64,000 nt of DNA from Halobacillus andaensis (GTDB taxonomy: Bacteria > Bacillota > Bacilli > Bacillales > Halobacillaceae): positions 186,001 to 250,000 of the forward strand of contig NZ_BMEL01000004.1 of the NCBI RefSeq assembly GCF_014636475.1, read 5' to 3'. Positions 60,448-64,000 of the stretch are shown here, piece by piece (position 1 is the stretch's first letter; each line of letters begins with the position of its first letter). The notes under the pieces are model-generated. The model was not told the DNA's origin and searched no databases. It saw only the letters and a list, made by a program, of their open reading frames with translations. The translations under genes and the position numbers were made by a program.

Positions 60448-62481
60448 ATGGCAAACGAAAATAAGAAGAATGAACAATTAGAGCAGTTTAGAACGGATGA
60501 TCGTGAAAAGAAAATGACGACGAATCATGGAACAAAGGTGTCAGAAGATGAATTTTCCTTAAAAGCTGGAGAACGCGGACCGACATTAATGGAAGATTTT
60601 CATTTTAGAGAGAAAATGACTCACTTTGATCATGAGCGAATCCCCGAACGAATTGTACATGCTCGTGGTTTTGCCGCTCATGGGGAGTTTGAGCTTTATG
60701 AATCTATGAAAGAGTATACAAAAGCCGGATTCTTGCAAGATCCTTCAGTGAAAACGCCCGTCTTTGTTCGTTTTTCTACTGTTGCAGGTAATAAAGGTTC
60801 AGCAGAAGCAGTCCGAGATGCTCGGGGTTTTGCGACAAAGTTTTACACAGAAGAGGGGAACTATGATCTAGTAGGAAATAACATTCAGGTTTTCTTCATT
60901 CAAGATGCGCTTAAATTCCCGGATCTCGTACATGCGGTGAAACCTGAACCGCATAATGAAATGCCGCAGGCTGCCTCCGCTCATGATACGTTCTGGGATT
61001 TTGTAGCGAACAATCAGGAGTCTGCGCATATGGTTATGTGGACAATGTCTGACCGTGCCATCCCGCGCAGTTTTAGAATGATGGAAGGGTTCGGGGTTCA
61101 TACATTCCGTTTCGTAAACGACCGTGGGGAAGCCCACTTTGTAAAATTTCATTGGAAACCTGTGCTTGGTACACACTCGCTCGTATGGGATGAAGCTCAG
61201 AAAATTAACGGAAAGGATCCTGATTTCCATCGCGGGGATTTGTACGAATCGATTGAAGCGGGGGATTATCCAGAATATGAGCTAGGTGTACAAATCATTA
61301 AAGAAGATGAGGAGTATAACTTCGACTTTGATATTCTTGATCCTACGAAGCTATGGCCAGAAGAAGATGTTCCCGTTAAAATCATTGGGAAGATGACGCT
61401 GAACAGAAACGTCGATAATGTATTTGCTGAAACGGAACAGGTAGCTTTCCACCCGGGAAATGTGGTTCCAGGTATTGATTTCTCTAATGATCCGCTCCTG
61501 CAAGGACGTTTGTTTTCTTATACAGATACTCAGCTCATTCGACTCGGGGGGCCAAACTTCCACGAGCTTCCGATCAACCGGCCAGTTTGTCCATTTCACA
61601 ATAATCAACGGGATGGCTATAGCCGCATGACGATTAACAAAGGGCCCGTCAGCTATCATAAAAATTCATTGGCTGACAATACACCGGAACCTGCAAGTGA
61701 AGAAGAGGGAGGATTCACTCATTATCAAGAGAAAGTAGAAGGTCGAAAAGTAAGGGCGAGAAGCGAGAGCTTTAAAGACCATTTTTCTCAAGCTGCCTTA
61801 TTTTGGAACAGTATGAGTGATGCTGAGAAACAGCATATTATTCAAGCCTTTAGCTTTGAATTAGGAAAAGTGAAAGATCCTTCTGTGCAGCAGCAGGTTG
61901 TGGACATGTATGCCAATGTCAGCTTGGAGTTGGCGCAAGGATTTGCGGAAAACATTGGATGTGACATCCCTCAAAGCGGAGGATCTGACGTGACTAAAAC
62001 TTCTCCTGCTCTTAGTCAGGAGAATTCTCCTAAGAAACCGGATACGAGAACAGTAGCTGTACTAGTTGCCAATGGATTCGACGGCTCAGAAGTCAGCTCC
62101 ATTATTTCTGCGCTTAAAGACAGAGGAGCTCAGCCGGAAATTGTGAGTGAAAAGCTAGGCACTATAAAAGGGTCTGATGGGGCAGAGTTACAAGCAGATC
62201 ATACGTTCTTAACGGGAGAATCTGTTTTATTTGATTCCATTTATGCGGTAGGCGGTGACGAGGTAAGTGAGCAGTTTCATAAGGATTCCTTGTATTTTAT
62301 TCAGGAAGCCTTCTCCCACTGTAAGCCGATCGGTGCAACACATGAGGGGAAGAAATGGCTCGAAGAAGTCAGTATCTCTTCTAGTCCAGGGGTCGTGCAT
62401 GGAGATGATGTGAAAAAATTTGTAAATGAATTTATTGAGGCGATTGCTAAACATCGTCATTGGGATCGTCAGCTTGTATAA
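60448..62481 (+). CDS. katE: Large-subunit catalase with C-terminal DJ-1/PfpI-like domain
   Basis: A 677-aa clade-2 catalase (KatE/HPII type). IVHARGFAAHGEFE carries the catalytic His (near residue 78), LVGNNIQVFF the Asn (near 145), GRLFSYTDTQLIRLG the haem-ligand Tyr (near 355). Residues about 530-677 (RTVAVLVANGFDGSEVSSII, YAVGGDEVSEQF, KPIGATHEGKKW) form the flavodoxin-like DJ-1/PfpI domain that marks large-subunit catalases. AAGGAGG precedes ATG 60448. The length is near the 686 aa of B. subtilis KatE. A sigma-B-type promoter lies upstream. Confidence 0.95.
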   Translation: MANENKKNEQLEQFRTDDREKKMTTNHGTKVSEDEFSLKAGERGPTLMEDFHFREKMTHFDHERIPERIVHARGFAAHGEFELYESMKEYTKAGFLQDPSVKTPVFVRFSTVAGNKGSAEAVRDARGFATKFYTEEGNYDLVGNNIQVFFIQDALKFPDLVHAVKPEPHNEMPQAASAHDTFWDFVANNQESAHMVMWTMSDRAIPRSFRMMEGFGVHTFRFVNDRGEAHFVKFHWKPVLGTHSLVWDEAQKINGKDPDFHRGDLYESIEAGDYPEYELGVQIIKEDEEYNFDFDILDPTKLWPEEDVPVKIIGKMTLNRNVDNVFAETEQVAFHPGNVVPGIDFSNDPLLQGRLFSYTDTQLIRLGGPNFHELPINRPVCPFHNNQRDGYSRMTINKGPVSYHKNSLADNTPEPASEEEGGFTHYQEKVEGRKVRARSESFKDHFSQAALFWNSMSDAEKQHIIQAFSFELGKVKDPSVQQQVVDMYANVSLELAQGFAENIGCDIPQSGGSDVTKTSPALSQENSPKKPDTRTVAVLVANGFDGSEVSSIISALKDRGAQPEIVSEKLGTIKGSDGAELQADHTFLTGESVLFDSIYAVGGDEVSEQFHKDSLYFIQEAFSHCKPIGATHEGKKWLEEVSISSSPGVVHGDDVKKFVNEFIEAIAKHRHWDRQLV

Positions 62482-62487
62482 AAGAGA

Positions 62488-62750
62488 AGAGGCTGGGACA
62501 TAAGTGAAGTAGAGATGTCAAAAAACGACCATTCGTATAACCGCAGAACATTAGCGTAGTCAAAATACCGCAATAGTGGAGCAGCTCTATTGCAGCAAGG
62601 GAGCATAAGGGTACCAGGTACCGAAAAGCTGTAAAATAGCGAAGTGCCAAGTGTGAATTTCGGTACCTGGTACCCGGTGCGCAAGAGGAAGCTGAGGCCG
62701 TGCCCAAGGAAAACGAAGTATTTTGACGGAGCGATGTGTAATTACTCTTT
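62488..62750. repeat. Intergenic repeat with embedded GTACC palindromes (cluster 4)
   Basis: The segment starts GAGGCTGGGACATAAGTGA, a motif that I know from dispersed repeats in Gram-positive intergenic DNA, and contains a TTATGCGG-free run with GTAGTCAAAATACCGC and, later, GAAGTATTTTGACGGAGCG; the parts AAAATAC/GTATTTT can pair across the unit. Two GTACC palindromes (62610-62622 and 62662-62674, GGTACCAGGTACC and GGTACCTGGTACC) sit inside it about 40 bp apart, in opposite orientation. No gene is supported on either strand. Confidence 0.65.
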
Positions 62751-62755
62751 AACAT

Positions 62756-62797
62756 AAAAATCCGAACTGATTTCTACAGAATCGTTCGGATTTTTAT
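62756..62797. terminator. Bidirectional terminator
   Basis: A 12-bp perfect stem (AAAAATCCGAAC / GTTCGGATTTTT, 16-nt loop) with inner partial pairing, between katE and the convergent FUSC gene. Confidence 0.8.
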
Positions 62798-64000
62798 GCT
62801 TTATTCAGTTTTGTCCCATCCTGTATTTCGATAGCACCTAGTTTGTCTCCTAAAAGAAGCAGCGACTGGTTTATGCGCCAAATATAGTAGACATGATGCA
62901 CAAGATCAATGTAATGCTGATGTTCGAGAGGTGCTCCTCTCTCGATGAGTTCTCTTTCCCTTTTTAATGAAAATAGTTCCTTTGAAGCGGCTTCTCCATT
63001 TAGCAATTGTTTGACTGTTGTAAGGTTATGGCCAAGTTTTTCTTCGAGAACAGGGAAAACGTCTTGTACTTCTTTAGGGAAGCCTATGTTTTTCTGATAA
63101 GAAGAGGCTACCAGGTGATCGGCGTAGTAATTCATTGCCGTGAAAATGGTGACCCACTCTGGCAGTTCAGAGTGACGACGTGTACCGGGATGCTTCATCA
63201 CGGGTTCTGCTTCATCTAGAATAATTTGTAGTTTCTCATCGAGTGTGAACGCCTGGTCGGTCAGGGCTTTTACATCAGTGGTTTCTGTGAAACTGCGAAT
63301 GTAAGGGGTAAGGTAATTTTTAAGTTCGTCGAGATAATCTGTAAAGGTTTCATAAACTTTATCTCGTGTTTTCGTAGGAAATAGGAACGAGGAAACGAGT
63401 AAAGCAATTCCAGCCCCTGCAATGGTATCGATAACCCGGGCACCCAGCAGCTCAAAGCTAATTCCCCCTAATAATAAATCATACATAAAGGCAATCAGCA
63501 TGGTAATAAATAGGCTCATCATCATATAGGAGACCGTTAACAAGTAGAAAGCAAAGAACACGACGGCAAATAATAGAAATATTTCAATTTCAGAATGACC
63601 GGACACTGTTTTTGCTAAAAAAAAGCCGATAATAGCCCCAATGATCGTTCCGATCGAACGTTGAAGTCCTTTTAAATAAATGCGACCAACTGATTGAGTA
63701 CCGAGTAAAACAATAAAGGAAGTGAGGACGACCCAGTAAGGCTGAATCGGTGAAATGACGTATCCGACAACAATTGAAATAGATCCTGCTACTAAAGCTT
63801 GAAATGCCTTTTTAGTCGTTGGCTCAAGACCTTTTATTTTCTCTTCTTCTTCGGTTAGAGGTTGCTCTTCTTTCGTGTCCTTATCCAAACGATCAGGTGA
63901 TTCTTCGTTTTTAATCCGTTGAATCGATAAGGCTGCATGAGTGACATGGTGAGCGATCGATTCAATTCGACGAAGTAAGTACAATCGACCTTCTGGCTCA
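62794..64000 (-). CDS. FUSC-family membrane protein, 5' end beyond window
   Basis: A membrane protein of the aromatic-acid exporter/FUSC family (YccS, AaeB relatives). In the visible 402 residues are a charged linker (EEEEKIKGLEPTTKKAFQAL), six membrane segments (SISIVVGYVISPIQPYWVV, VGRIYLKGLQRSIGTIIGAI, LLFAVVFFAFYLLTV and so on) and a cytosolic C-terminal part. The frame stays open to base 64000 (EPEGRLYLLRRIE), and the family usually has a first transmembrane half, so the start lies outside; the TTG at 63984 is not the true start. Substrate unknown. Confidence 0.85.
   Translation of the reverse strand, partial: EPEGRLYLLRRIESIAHHVTHAALSIQRIKNEESPDRLDKDTKEEQPLTEEEEKIKGLEPTTKKAFQALVAGSISIVVGYVISPIQPYWVVLTSFIVLLGTQSVGRIYLKGLQRSIGTIIGAIIGFFLAKTVSGHSEIEIFLLFAVVFFAFYLLTVSYMMMSLFITMLIAFMYDLLLGGISFELLGARVIDTIAGAGIALLVSSFLFPTKTRDKVYETFTDYLDELKNYLTPYIRSFTETTDVKALTDQAFTLDEKLQIILDEAEPVMKHPGTRRHSELPEWVTIFTAMNYYADHLVASSYQKNIGFPKEVQDVFPVLEEKLGHNLTTVKQLLNGEAASKELFSLKRERELIERGAPLEHQHYIDLVHHVYYIWRINQSLLLLGDKLGAIEIQDGTKLNKA

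Noticed and set aside
54218-62481. Prophage carrying the arbitrium-like genes
   Set aside because: No integrase, capsid, tail, lysis or replication gene and no attachment repeats are visible; neighbours are ordinary chromosomal genes.
62447-62755. Minus-strand frames overlapping the katE end and the repeat
   Set aside because: They run across the katE 3' end, the repeat and GTACC palindromes; no ribosome site or family likeness.
1-64000. tRNA, rRNA, CRISPR array or insertion sequence
   Set aside because: I looked for cloverleaf ends, regularly spaced direct repeats and transposase motifs on both strands and saw none. This was by eye, so a single tRNA missed is possible but unlikely.

Overview
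The window looks like the chromosome of a moderately halophilic or halotolerant member of the Bacillaceae, most like Halobacillus or a close relative. This rests on low-GC DNA, strong AGGAGG-type ribosome sites with many TTG/GTG starts, Bacillus-type families (GuaD, YflT, YdcF, YdhK, YesL, TcaA, KatE, NadBCA beside a divergent cysteine desulfurase), highly acidic secreted proteins, and intergenic repeats of a type common in Bacillaceae. The genus is inference. No tRNA, rRNA, CRISPR, prophage or transposase was found.

Layout. 1-2464: end of a sulfate assimilation cluster (sat, cysC with an in-frame stop, cysQ). 2465-13024: housekeeping and envelope genes (secreted phospholipase D-like protein with a lamin-tail domain, alpha/beta hydrolase, YdcF, phosphoesterase, two zinc-ribbon membrane proteins including a TcaA homologue, YdhK lipoprotein, aldo/keto reductase). 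13128-23014: alpha-galactoside (melibiose/raffinose type) locus with GH4 and GH36 alpha-galactosidases, an ABC importer without its own ATPase, and two paralogous LacI regulators at the ends. 23542-28883: second glycoside locus (GH2, GPH symporter, ArsR-type regulator, galM). 29081-38460: guanine deaminase, UbiA prenyltransferase, haloperoxidase/PAP2-like protein, CapA, three M14-type peptidases, GAF-STAS protein. 39265-45799: sucrose/fructo-oligosaccharide operon (LacI regulator, ABC importer, GH32, YesL) with paired 12-bp operators. 46158-49280: YflT stress protein and a secreted GH13 amylase. 49343-54060: NAD de novo synthesis (nifS divergent from nadBCA). 54218-62481: two catalases flank a block of a thermolysin-like protease, two tandem receptors resembling the AimR (arbitrium) family, and a 53-codon secreted peptide gene. 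62794-64000: FUSC membrane protein, cut by the window end.

The most interesting part is 55937-58308. Two paralogous AimR-like TPR receptors are followed, 21 bp after the second one, by a gene for a signal-peptide-bearing 53-residue protein whose C-terminal part carries the motif DPG(N/D)GGIG twice. There are no phage genes around it. It looks like a chromosomal peptide-signalling module: two receptors and one precursor with two candidate pheromones, next to an exported protease.

The intergenic DNA is also rich. There are at least ten copies of a short GTACCWGGTAC palindrome in four clusters, two long non-coding elements capped at both ends by outward-facing terminator hairpins, and further palindromic repeats at 21.9, 38.6 and 62.6 kb.
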